DNA of 64,000 bases, taken from contig NZ_FOUX01000003.1 in NCBI RefSeq assembly GCF_900114995.1, positions 496,001 through 560,000 of the forward strand, in the 5' to 3' direction. Each line of letters opens with the position of its first letter. Position 1 is the first letter of the stretch. This stretch comes from Chitinophaga sp. YR627 (GTDB lineage: Bacteria > Bacteroidota > Bacteroidia > Chitinophagales > Chitinophagaceae). A program made the translations under genes and the position numbers. Positions 53,363-61,438 of this stretch are shown one piece after another. The notes under the pieces are model-generated. The model searched no databases. It was not told the DNA's origin and saw nothing but the letters and a program-made list of their open reading frames with translations.

Positions 53363-54349
53363 TTAGTACTCGAAAGGTTGTCTGTATAAAACTTCGAGGA
53401 TCGTCTGACCAACGACCTGTAACGTACGTTTGTCAATCACTGTCATGTTATCATTTGCCGTGTGCCAGTGCGGAACAAAGTTACCGTTCTGTTGCAGCGC
53501 AATGATATCAAAAGTGGGAATATTCGCCATCGTATTTACATACACGTGATCGTCCGTGATGCTGGTACCGATATTCTCATAACGGAAGTAATCAGAATAA
53601 CCCAGACGGTTCGCTACGTCCCAGAACATCTTCATCGGACCATAAGCATACTGCTGGGAACCGCCTTCCATAAAGAACTGGGAGGCACGGCCGCCCACCA
53701 TATCCAGGAGGATCCCGTAATTCGCTTTATAGCCTCTTACGTGCGGATTTTTGGCCCAGTATTGTGTACCGAGGCAATAGCTGTTCTCTTCTTCACTGAT
53801 ACCGTAATCTTCCACATCGGTCAACAGGATGTCAACACCTGCTTTTGGTTTGTCAGCATGCAGCTGACGGGCTACTTCAATCAGGACACCAACTCCGCTG
53901 GCGCCATCGTCGGCACCATCCAGTTGTTTGTTTTTGTCAAAAGCATCCTGGTCAGCATGTGGACGCGTATCCCAGTGGGACAGGAGCAGTACACGCTGCG
54001 TAGCCGCCGGATTGAAACTGGCGATGATATTGATACAAGGTAATGCTACGTTCTTTGGCCCTCTTACAGTTGTACGCTGTATGTATACCGTATCTGCAAG
54101 TGGCTTCAGTTGCGCGATCAGCCAGTCAGCACATTTTTGCTGTGCCGGTGTGTTGGGAATACGCGGACCGAAGCTGACCTGTTTTGCTGTATAAGCATAA
54201 GCGCTGTCTGTCTGAAATACGGGTACATTCACATTCTGAACGGTCGCCGTTGGCTTGCCGGATTCTTCCGGCTGATTGGTTTTTGTCGGCTGCTGACAGG
54301 CGCTCACGCACAAGGCCACACCTGCTGCAAAACTTAGTATTTTGTACAT
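53363..54349 (-). CDS. M28-fold lipoprotein, glutaminyl cyclase-like
   Basis: 328 residues from ATG 54349, which gives a lipoprotein signal (MYKILSFAAGVALCVSAC); ATG 54373 is an upstream alternative. Zinc and catalytic segments: LLSHWDTRPHADQD, LDGADDGASGVGVLIEVARQ, LLTDVEDYGIS and DDHVYVNTMANIPTFDIIAL, then FVPHWHTANDNMTVID. The HWDTR-AD and DVEDYG phrases fit bacterial type II glutaminyl-peptide cyclotransferases of Bacteroidota, which form N-terminal pyroglutamate on exported proteins, at least as well as aminopeptidases. cysS lies 30 bp upstream. Confidence 0.88.
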   Translation of the reverse strand: MYKILSFAAGVALCVSACQQPTKTNQPEESGKPTATVQNVNVPVFQTDSAYAYTAKQVSFGPRIPNTPAQQKCADWLIAQLKPLADTVYIQRTTVRGPKNVALPCINIIASFNPAATQRVLLLSHWDTRPHADQDAFDKNKQLDGADDGASGVGVLIEVARQLHADKPKAGVDILLTDVEDYGISEEENSYCLGTQYWAKNPHVRGYKANYGILLDMVGGRASQFFMEGGSQQYAYGPMKMFWDVANRLGYSDYFRYENIGTSITDDHVYVNTMANIPTFDIIALQQNGNFVPHWHTANDNMTVIDKRTLQVVGQTILEVLYRQPFEY

Positions 54350-54379
54350 ATTAACAAATGGCTGTTTGAGCATGACGGC

Positions 54380-55879
54380 TTACTGTATGCTGTAGGTCAT
54401 ACTACCATCCTTCTCGTCTTTCAATTGTATACCTACCGCTAATAACTGGTTGCGGATCTTATCAGATGCAGCATAGTCCTTACGGGCTTTTGCTTCCTTA
54501 CGCATTTCCATCAGCAGCTGAATAACACCATCCAGTTTGCTGTTGTCATTGGTAAGTGTTTCCGGCTGCAGACCAAGAATATCGATCAGGAAGTTCTGCC
54601 AGGTCTTTTGCAGGAGCTGGAAGGTCTCTTCACTAAGTTCATGCATTTTCACCTGTCCACCCTTGATAGAGTTGATCACAGGAGAAAGTTCGAACAGATT
54701 GGCCAGTACTTTCGCGGTGTTGAAGTCATCGCTGATGAATTCCTCACACTCCAGACACCATTGACGAACCTGTTTATCCAGTTCTTCATTGATCGGCTGT
54801 CCATTGGCGGCATAACTTAGTTTCTGTAATACTTCGAATGCAGACCATAAACGCTGTAAACCTTTCTCTGCGGCCTGTAATGCCTCATTGGAAAAGTCAA
54901 GCGTACTACGGTAATGCGTCTGAAGGATAAAGAAACGGATGGTCATCGGACTGTAGGCTTTTTCCAGCAGGTGGTGATTACCTGTGAAAAGTTCCGTCAG
55001 CTTGATGGTATTGTTATAGGCCTTACCCATTTTACGGCCATTAATGGTGATCATGTTATTGTGCATCCAGTAACGGGCCATCAGTTCACCATGGGCAATC
55101 TCACTCTGTGCAATTTCACACTCATGGTGCGGGAACTGCAGGTCCATACCACCACCGTGAATATCGAACTGTTTACCCAGGTATTTGCTGCTCATCGCAG
55201 AACACTCGATGTGCCATCCGGGAAAACCTTCTCCCCATGGACTTGGCCAGCGCATGATGTGCTCAGGTGGCGCATTTTTCCAGAGGGCAAAGTCTACGTT
55301 ATTGATCTTTTCCTCCTGGCCATCCAGCTCACGATTGGAGCTTTCCAGCATATCTTCCAGTACACGGCCGCTCAGAATACCGTAATCATGCGATTCAGCG
55401 TATTTCTTTACGTCAAAGTATACGGAACCATTGCTTTCATAAGCATAGCCTTTCTCCATGATCGTTTTGATCATTTCGATCTGCTCGACGATGTGGCCGG
55501 TGGCAGTTGGTTCAATGCTTGGCTCCAGACAGTTGAACCGCAGGAAAGCCCAGTGAAAGAGGTTTGTATATTTCTGTACCAGTTCCATTGGCTCGAGCTT
55601 TTCCAGCTGAGCGCGTTTGGCAATTTTATCTTCAGCTTCACGGCCCTCTTCTTCGAAGTGACCTGCGTCTGTGATGTTCCTTACATAGCGGACCTTATAT
55701 CCCAGAAACTGTAAGTATCTGTATACAACGTCAAACGTGATATAAGGGCGGGCATGGCCCAGGTGCGACTCACCTGAAACGGTAGGGCCGCATACATACA
55801 TACCAACATGTCCGGGATAGAGAGATGTGAATACTTCCTTTTGCCGATGTAGCGAATTGTATATTTTAAGCTCAGACAT
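54380..55879 (-). CDS. cysS: Cysteinyl-tRNA synthetase
   Basis: 499 residues. It charges tRNA-Cys. HIGH-type motif SGESHLGHARPY, the zinc/cysteine-binding region (MYVCGPTV, GWHIECSAMSSKYLG, HGGGMDLQFPHHECEIAQSE cut as needed), and KMSKS-type loop written NGRKMGKAYNN, where the last Ser is Ala. The C-terminal helical bundle and the RKDYAASDKIRNQLLAVGI end are normal. It starts at ATG 55879 and its neighbour is the M28 gene. Confidence 0.96.
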   Translation of the reverse strand: MSELKIYNSLHRQKEVFTSLYPGHVGMYVCGPTVSGESHLGHARPYITFDVVYRYLQFLGYKVRYVRNITDAGHFEEEGREAEDKIAKRAQLEKLEPMELVQKYTNLFHWAFLRFNCLEPSIEPTATGHIVEQIEMIKTIMEKGYAYESNGSVYFDVKKYAESHDYGILSGRVLEDMLESSNRELDGQEEKINNVDFALWKNAPPEHIMRWPSPWGEGFPGWHIECSAMSSKYLGKQFDIHGGGMDLQFPHHECEIAQSEIAHGELMARYWMHNNMITINGRKMGKAYNNTIKLTELFTGNHHLLEKAYSPMTIRFFILQTHYRSTLDFSNEALQAAEKGLQRLWSAFEVLQKLSYAANGQPINEELDKQVRQWCLECEEFISDDFNTAKVLANLFELSPVINSIKGGQVKMHELSEETFQLLQKTWQNFLIDILGLQPETLTNDNSKLDGVIQLLMEMRKEAKARKDYAASDKIRNQLLAVGIQLKDEKDGSMTYSIQ

Positions 55880-55957
55880 ATCAGATATTTTCAGCGAGTG
55901 TAAGCTACACTTAGTTTTGTTAGGATTGCAAAGATAGTTATTGTTTTGTGAGTGACA

Positions 55958-57073
55958 TTACCGTCTGGCACTTACATTGGCTATCACCGGGTAGTGATCG
56001 GACAGGGTAGAATTGATTTTCCGGAATGAATTGACTTTGAATGATTTGTCTGTAAAAATGTAGTCGATCCGTAGGGTAGGGGCCAGTCCGGCGTAAGTCC
56101 GGCCGATACCGCTGCCCTTTCTGAGAAAAGCATCCTGCAAGTCACCCCGGATAGTAAAATAGGTATACGATGCCGGCGTATCATTGAAGTCGCCACATAC
56201 GATAACGGGATATGGACAGGTTCTGATAAATGCAGACACAATATCAGCCTGTTTACTGCGATCCACATACGCATCGCGCATTTTCTGAACAATATTGCGT
56301 GTAGCCACCAGGCCGGTATCTTCCTGCTTTTTTATCTTTTCGATAGAACGATAATCTCTTTCATTGAAACGGTAGGATGCCAGGTGCATGTTGATGATAC
56401 GGATCGTGTCTCCGTTCTTCACAATGTCAGCATATATCAGGCTTTCACTACGCGGACCGTAGGACATTTTCAGTTTATCAGACCTGATGATCGGGTAGCG
56501 GGAGTAAATGATAGAACCCCAGTGCTGCATACCATCCCGGTTGAAATCACTTGAAAAGAAACGGTAAGGTAGTTTCATCTCCCGGGAGATGTCTTCCCGG
56601 TTATTGAAATCGTTTTTCTTTTCTGAAGTATAGAAGTCCTGCAGACAAACAACATCCAGTTCCTGCTTTTTTATCAGCGCAAACATCGCTTCCCGGTTGT
56701 ATTTGCTGTCTTTCTCACGGTAAAGCCCGAACTGAGCGACGTTGTAGCTCATGATGGTCAGACTGCCGGATGGACTGGCGAATTGTTTTCCGGAAGAAGG
56801 ATAATTGAACGCGATAAAAGCAGAAATAGATTTCCAGCCTATTACGACCGGCAACATAGGCAGCAGGCAGTATTTAAAGTCGAAAAGCAGCCAGCAGATG
56901 AAGAATAATACCAATGCCAGCAGCAGTAAGGGGAAGAGCAGGGTAATGAAACTGATAGGCCACCATCGCTCCGGGGAAACATACGGCGCCAGGCAGGCCA
57001 CTATGAACAGAAGCACTACAATGGTGTTCACCGATAAAAAGAATCCTTTTGTGAATAACCTCAGAAATCTCAA
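55958..57073 (-). CDS. Membrane-anchored EEP-fold nuclease/phosphatase (copy A)
   Basis: 371 residues starting at TTG 57071-57073 (a stop lies two codons upstream). Two to three N-terminal membrane helices (TIVVLLFIVACLAPYVSP, ISFITLLFPLLLLALVLFFI) precede an endonuclease/exonuclease/phosphatase domain: IMSYNVAQFG, VVCLQDFYTSE, IINMHLASYRFNE, VICGDFNDTPASYTY, RIDYIFTD and LSDHYPVIA. The usual metal-binding Glu of LQE is Asp here; SDH is intact. A paralogue (57122-58225) lies 48 bp upstream in the same orientation. Substrate unknown. Confidence 0.88.
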   Translation of the reverse strand: MRFLRLFTKGFFLSVNTIVVLLFIVACLAPYVSPERWWPISFITLLFPLLLLALVLFFICWLLFDFKYCLLPMLPVVIGWKSISAFIAFNYPSSGKQFASPSGSLTIMSYNVAQFGLYREKDSKYNREAMFALIKKQELDVVCLQDFYTSEKKNDFNNREDISREMKLPYRFFSSDFNRDGMQHWGSIIYSRYPIIRSDKLKMSYGPRSESLIYADIVKNGDTIRIINMHLASYRFNERDYRSIEKIKKQEDTGLVATRNIVQKMRDAYVDRSKQADIVSAFIRTCPYPVIVCGDFNDTPASYTYFTIRGDLQDAFLRKGSGIGRTYAGLAPTLRIDYIFTDKSFKVNSFRKINSTLSDHYPVIANVSARR

Positions 57074-57121
57074 CGCCTATCGCTTTTAGGTTAAAGATAG
57101 GAGAAATGATGAATTCATGCA

Positions 57122-58225
57122 TTATAATGATAAGCCCGCCATGATAGGAAAATGTTGAAATCCTTTCCTGTGAAAGGTCTTATAACTTTTAACGTGTATA
57201 GGTTTTTGTGCAAGAATATAATCTATCCGTAATGTAGGTGCCAGAAAGGACAAAGTACGCCCTACTCCGAAGCCATCCTGGAGAAAAGCATCCTGCATAT
57301 CTGCACTGATCGTATTGTACGTATATGATACAGGGGGATCGTTAAAATCTCCGCATACGACCACCTTATAGGGACTGGCAGCGATCAGTCGTGCCATCTT
57401 TCCCGACTGTGCAGCTCTTTTATGAATGGTATGCTTCATTTTAGCCGCCAGATTACGTACGCCTGAGAAAGTACCCTTTCCTTTCTCCAGCAGGTCATAA
57501 TCGTTGTCTCTGAACATATAGGATTGCAACTGTGCGGTCAGCACACGGATCGTGTCTCCCTGCAGCAATATATCCGACTGAAGAAAGCTGCTGCCGCTGC
57601 CGGCCGAGCTATAACCACAGGGTATTTTGCTGCTTCTGATGATGGGAAAGCGGGAGAACAGCACAATACCATAATGCCAGTAGTTCCAGTGGCTCATATC
57701 ACAGGTAAAAAAGTGATAAGGATATTTTAGCGTACGCGAAATCGAGTCAATATGATTGGTGAAGTTGGGCCCTTCGTTGGTATAGAATTCCTGCATACAC
57801 AGGATATCCGGAGAGGCCTCCCGCAGCATATCGTAAATAGCCCCCTGTAGTACAGTGTCTTCCCGGTAGTCATTCAGCCCCATATTACTGGTGTTGAAGG
57901 TCATGATGGTAAACTGCCTGTCTGATCTGAGCCAGGTATCTTTTGAGGAGATCAGGTTCGTACCGATGCTGGTAAGCAGGGCATGCAGGGATAAGATGAT
58001 ACCCACCACAGATATCCAGAGATATCTTCTTTTCCAGCACAACCAGAGGATAATAAATGCGAGATTGATACCCCAGCAGATGAGGAATGTAAGACCGGCG
58101 AATCCGCTTAACCAGAACTGTTGTGGATTCAGGTAAGGCAACCAGGCGGAAAGAAGAAGACTGACGGTGATCAGCACATTGCATAGCAATAGGAACCGGG
58201 GTAAAAATTTAGCTACAAACAGCAC
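57122..58225 (-). CDS. Membrane-anchored EEP-fold nuclease/phosphatase (copy B)
   Basis: 367 residues from GTG 58223-58225. Same plan as copy A: three N-terminal helices (LLLCNVLITVSLLLSAWLP, LTFLICWGINLAFIILWLCW), then EEP motifs TIMTFNTSNMG, ILCMQEFYTNEG, VLTAQLQSYMF, VVCGDFNDPPVSYTY and RIDYILAQ. Here LQE-type Glu is kept, but the final SDH is replaced by FQH (RKGFQHFPIMA), losing the Asp. A tandem duplication with divergence is evident. Confidence 0.88.
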   Translation of the reverse strand: MLFVAKFLPRFLLLCNVLITVSLLLSAWLPYLNPQQFWLSGFAGLTFLICWGINLAFIILWLCWKRRYLWISVVGIILSLHALLTSIGTNLISSKDTWLRSDRQFTIMTFNTSNMGLNDYREDTVLQGAIYDMLREASPDILCMQEFYTNEGPNFTNHIDSISRTLKYPYHFFTCDMSHWNYWHYGIVLFSRFPIIRSSKIPCGYSSAGSGSSFLQSDILLQGDTIRVLTAQLQSYMFRDNDYDLLEKGKGTFSGVRNLAAKMKHTIHKRAAQSGKMARLIAASPYKVVVCGDFNDPPVSYTYNTISADMQDAFLQDGFGVGRTLSFLAPTLRIDYILAQKPIHVKSYKTFHRKGFQHFPIMAGLSL

Positions 58226-58275
58226 GACATAGGGGTTTTACTAAAAATAGGGATAAAAAAGCTAAATCAAAAGAA

Positions 58276-58297
58276 AAGCCCTCCATGAGGAGGGCTT
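58276..58297 (-). terminator. Terminator of the rlmD-rhomboid operon
   Basis: AAGCCCTCC (58276-58284) pairs perfectly with GGAGGGCTT (58289-58297). On the minus strand it is followed by TTCTTTTG, 24 bp after the rhomboid stop. Confidence 0.88.
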
Positions 58298-58320
58298 AAT
58301 ATAGTAAGGTGTTGCATCTT

Positions 58321-59073
58321 TTATTTCACCACGTGCAGGTGAGATTTCGGATGGAACAGGTGTGTGATCCTGAAGATAAATTTATTGAAGCCGAGTCCGA
58401 GGTCGTTACCTTTCTTCCATTGCTGCATGTAGAGGAAGCCTGTCAGGCCACCACCGATCAGGGCCGGTAAGTTAGTGATATCCTGGTTGTTCATGACATG
58501 ACTACCTACGTTCACGATCAGGAAAACAAGGGTGATGATCCAGAACGGAATGGGCAGATTAGGCAGCAATCTGTAGTTGGGAGCAACTACGGTTGCACCG
58601 ATCGCCAGCGCCATGATAGAAGCGGAGGCGCCTGTCATGGTTGCGGCAGGTTGCAGTGCATGAAAAGCCGGGATAAACTGCATACCAAGCAGGTAGCAAA
58701 CGGCGCCTACCAGACCACTCAACAGGTACAGCGGCAGGATACGCTGACGTCCCGCATGATTCTGCAGCATGGTGCCGAAGCAGGCCAGCCAGATCATGTT
58801 ACTGGTGATCAACCAGAAACTGTTGTGTGTGAACATTGTTGTGAACAGGGTCCAGGGATTTTTCAGCAGTCCGTCGATAGTGGAAGGCAGCAGTACATGA
58901 GACAGTACTTCTGCTTTGAACCTTGCCGGTGGATTACCCTCAATACCATAGACGATCTCTGTAAAAAACAGCAGGATGAATACGGTGATGTTGACGAGCA
59001 ACAGCTGTGTGACCATATTCTTTTCTTCTCCAAGGGATAATGGAGTTTCGGATCTTTCCTCAACGTACATCAT
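58321..59073 (-). CDS. Rhomboid-like membrane protein, catalytic His lost
   Basis: 250 residues, six membrane helices. Rhomboid features are MFTHNSFWLITSNMIWLACFG (first His of HxxxxHxxxN kept, second His replaced by Leu), TGASASIMALAIGA with the catalytic Ser150, and LPALIGGGLTGFLYM, where the catalytic His of AHxxG is Leu205. A catalytic dyad therefore cannot form, so this is probably a pseudoprotease, like iRhoms. It lies 18 bp after an intact rhomboid gene in the same operon. Confidence 0.82.
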   Translation of the reverse strand: MMYVEERSETPLSLGEEKNMVTQLLLVNITVFILLFFTEIVYGIEGNPPARFKAEVLSHVLLPSTIDGLLKNPWTLFTTMFTHNSFWLITSNMIWLACFGTMLQNHAGRQRILPLYLLSGLVGAVCYLLGMQFIPAFHALQPAATMTGASASIMALAIGATVVAPNYRLLPNLPIPFWIITLVFLIVNVGSHVMNNQDITNLPALIGGGLTGFLYMQQWKKGNDLGLGFNKFIFRITHLFHPKSHLHVVK

Positions 59074-59091
59074 GTCACAATATCTTTAATG

Positions 59092-59925
59092 TTAATAAAA
59101 ATGACTACGGTTCTTTTTGTTCCAGATCTTCAGGAGGATGTAACTGAAAATTACGCCTCCAAGGTGGGCAAAGTGTGCAACGTTGTCACCAGCCGAGTTT
59201 TGTATCCCTGAAAACAGTTCCATCAGGATGATAATACCGATGAAGTATTTCGCTTTCAGTGGGAACAGGAAGTAAAGGTAAATGAGATTATTCGGAAACA
59301 GGTAGCCGAATGCGAACAGCAGTCCGAATACGGCGCCTGAGGCACCGAGTGTAGCGCCATTAGGGTAGATCTGTGCAAACTGGCTTACGAATGCCCTGGC
59401 ATCAGCGATCACTCCCGGATTATCAGGTGCTGCGTAGAATGCCGTTCTGATACCTTCTGCTGCAAAGTTGCCTGCATCCAGATCGAAGCGGTCGTCCAGT
59501 ATTCTGAAGTTGGTCAGTGTCGGATTGTTGATGAATTCACGGGCATCGTGGGCGAGCCGTACGTTCTCATAAGTCAGTACACCCATGTGACAGAGTGCAG
59601 CCCCGAGACCACATACCATGTAGAAGATCAGGAAACGTTTAGGTCCCCAGATATTTTCCAGTGTGGCGCCAAACATCCACAGGGTAAACATGTTTGTGAA
59701 CAGGTGACCGAAGGAGCCATGCATAAAGAGGTGCGTTACCAGCTGATGTGGCTTGAACAAACGGGATCCCCAGTAATGCAGTGCGAAAGTATCTTCAATA
59801 TATCTCGGATTTCCTAAAAATTCTCCCATGGTATTCTGTGCAAGGAATACCAGTGCGTTGATGATCAGAAGGTTTTTGATCACCGTAGGAAGTATTTCAA
59901 ATCTGCCGGGCCTGAACTCGCTCAT
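59092..59925 (-). CDS. Rhomboid family intramembrane serine protease
   Basis: 277 residues. The HxxxxHxxxN motif is FMHGSFGHLFTNMFTLWMFG, catalytic Ser196 is in LGASGAVFGLLFAFG and catalytic His254 in VAHFAHLGGVIFSYI, so the dyad is intact. A loop of about 70 residues between helices (NNPTLTNFRILDDRFDLDAG) is an insertion common in Bacteroidota rhomboids. It cuts membrane proteins within the bilayer. The operon order is rlmD, this gene, then the inactive paralogue. Confidence 0.93.
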   Translation of the reverse strand: MSEFRPGRFEILPTVIKNLLIINALVFLAQNTMGEFLGNPRYIEDTFALHYWGSRLFKPHQLVTHLFMHGSFGHLFTNMFTLWMFGATLENIWGPKRFLIFYMVCGLGAALCHMGVLTYENVRLAHDAREFINNPTLTNFRILDDRFDLDAGNFAAEGIRTAFYAAPDNPGVIADARAFVSQFAQIYPNGATLGASGAVFGLLFAFGYLFPNNLIYLYFLFPLKAKYFIGIIILMELFSGIQNSAGDNVAHFAHLGGVIFSYILLKIWNKKNRSHFY

Positions 59926-59938
59926 TTCTACCTATTCT

Positions 59939-61357
59939 TTAATGATTAATTCTTTTCTCTAATAAAACTACGTTCTCGATATGGTGCGTGTGTGGGAACA
60001 TGTCCACCGGTTGTATCTTTTTCACGCTATACATCACATCCAGCAGCGCCAGGTCTCTTGCCTGGGTAGCAGGGTTACAGCTTACGTAAACTATGCGGGG
60101 AGCAGCGATTTCGAGCAGCTTGTTCACCAGTTTCTCGTGCATACCAGCCCTTGGAGGGTCGGTGATAACTACGTCAGGTTGTCCGTGCTGTGCAAAGAAA
60201 GCATCGTTACAGATGTCCACTACGTCTCCGGCATAGAATTGCGCATTGTTTACATTGTTGCGGGCTGCGTTTTCGATCGCATCGTCAATCGCTTCTTTGA
60301 TCAGCTCAATGCCTACAACTTTGCCTGCCTGCCGGGATACAAAAATACCAATACTACCAGTACCACAATATAGGTCATAAACAATTTCTGTTCCTGTTAA
60401 TCCGGCAAAATCCCGGGTTACCTGGTACAGGGCCTCGCCCTGATAGGTGTTGGTCTGGAAAAAGGACTTCGGACCGATCTTAAAGGTGAAGTCTTCCAGT
60501 TTCTCTTCTACATAGCCTTTACCGAAATAGGTTTTTGGCTCCAGGTCGAAGATAGTATCGTTCAGTTTCGGGTTGATGGTGTACAAAACAGACGTAATGC
60601 CGGGTACGGTAGCCAGCAGGTGGTCCAGCAGGGCTTCCCTGTCCTTTTTGTTCTCATGATGGATCACGAGATTGACCATTACCTCACCGGTGGTACAGAT
60701 CCTGATCACCAGGTTACGCAGCCAGCCTTCTTTTGCACGGATGTCGTAAAAAGACAGGTTGTGCTCCAGGGCGTAGGCGCGGATGGTGTTGCGGATGGCA
60801 TTTACCGGTTCTGCCTGCAGGTAACAGGTGTTAATGTCCAGTACCTTGTCAAACAGTTTCGGAACGTGGAAGCCGAGGGCATTTTTCCGGGGAATATTGC
60901 CGTCTTCGTCCAGTTCCAGCTCATCTGCGGGGAGATAAGCCTTATTGCTGAAAGTAAATTCAAGTTTATTGCGGTAGTGGGTAATATGCCTGGACCCCAT
61001 AATAGGCTGCATCGGGGGCAGTTCCAGTTTACCGATACGTTGCAGGTTGTCAGCCACCTGCTGTTGTTTATATTCCAGCTGCTGGTCATATGGCAGCATC
61101 TGCCATTTACAGCCTCCACAGTTACCAAAATGCTCACAGAAAGGAGTGACGCGGTTGGATGCGTAAGAATGGAAATGGATGGCTTTGCCTTCTGCCCAGT
61201 CTTTTTTGTTTTTACCGAGGCGAACGTCTACCACATCTCCGGGTACAACACCCCCTTCAATAAATACCACTTTCCCGTCAATCCGGGCCAGTGCTTTTCC
61301 CTCTGCGGCGTATGCGCTTACAGGGACTTTTTCAAGAATAACATTTTTTTTCCTCAC
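59939..61357 (-). CDS. rlmD: 23S rRNA (uracil-5-)-methyltransferase, RlmD/RumA type
   Basis: 472 residues from GTG 61355-61357. An N-terminal TRAM domain (ARIDGKVVFIEGGVVPGDVV) is followed by a four-cysteine Fe-S motif (CEHFGNCGGCKWQ with a later TCYLQ), then the SAM site YDLYCGTGSIGIFVS, TDPPRAGMHEKLV and the catalytic cysteine in VYVSCNPATQARDL. It methylates a uridine in 23S rRNA. It is the first gene of the rhomboid operon. The TACCTTTG box at 61363-61370 ends only five bases before the GTG. Confidence 0.93.
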   Translation of the reverse strand: MRKKNVILEKVPVSAYAAEGKALARIDGKVVFIEGGVVPGDVVDVRLGKNKKDWAEGKAIHFHSYASNRVTPFCEHFGNCGGCKWQMLPYDQQLEYKQQQVADNLQRIGKLELPPMQPIMGSRHITHYRNKLEFTFSNKAYLPADELELDEDGNIPRKNALGFHVPKLFDKVLDINTCYLQAEPVNAIRNTIRAYALEHNLSFYDIRAKEGWLRNLVIRICTTGEVMVNLVIHHENKKDREALLDHLLATVPGITSVLYTINPKLNDTIFDLEPKTYFGKGYVEEKLEDFTFKIGPKSFFQTNTYQGEALYQVTRDFAGLTGTEIVYDLYCGTGSIGIFVSRQAGKVVGIELIKEAIDDAIENAARNNVNNAQFYAGDVVDICNDAFFAQHGQPDVVITDPPRAGMHEKLVNKLLEIAAPRIVYVSCNPATQARDLALLDVMYSVKKIQPVDMFPHTHHIENVVLLEKRINH

Positions 61358-61362
61358 GGGTG

Positions 61363-61370
61363 CAAAGGTA
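61363..61370 (-). promoter_or_regulatory. Minus-7 box TACCTTTG for rlmD
   Basis: Exact TAnnTTTG match on the minus strand, 5 bp from the GTG start; a nearly leaderless transcript is implied. Confidence 0.4.
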
Positions 61371-61438
61371 GGATTTTAGCCGATCACTGATTTTTGAAAT
61401 TCCCTTTTCCTTGCTACTTTTACAGGAACCGATATCCT

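Noticed and set aside
54914..55714. 266-codon plus-strand frame inside cysS
   Set aside because: Antisense shadow of a well-conserved synthetase.
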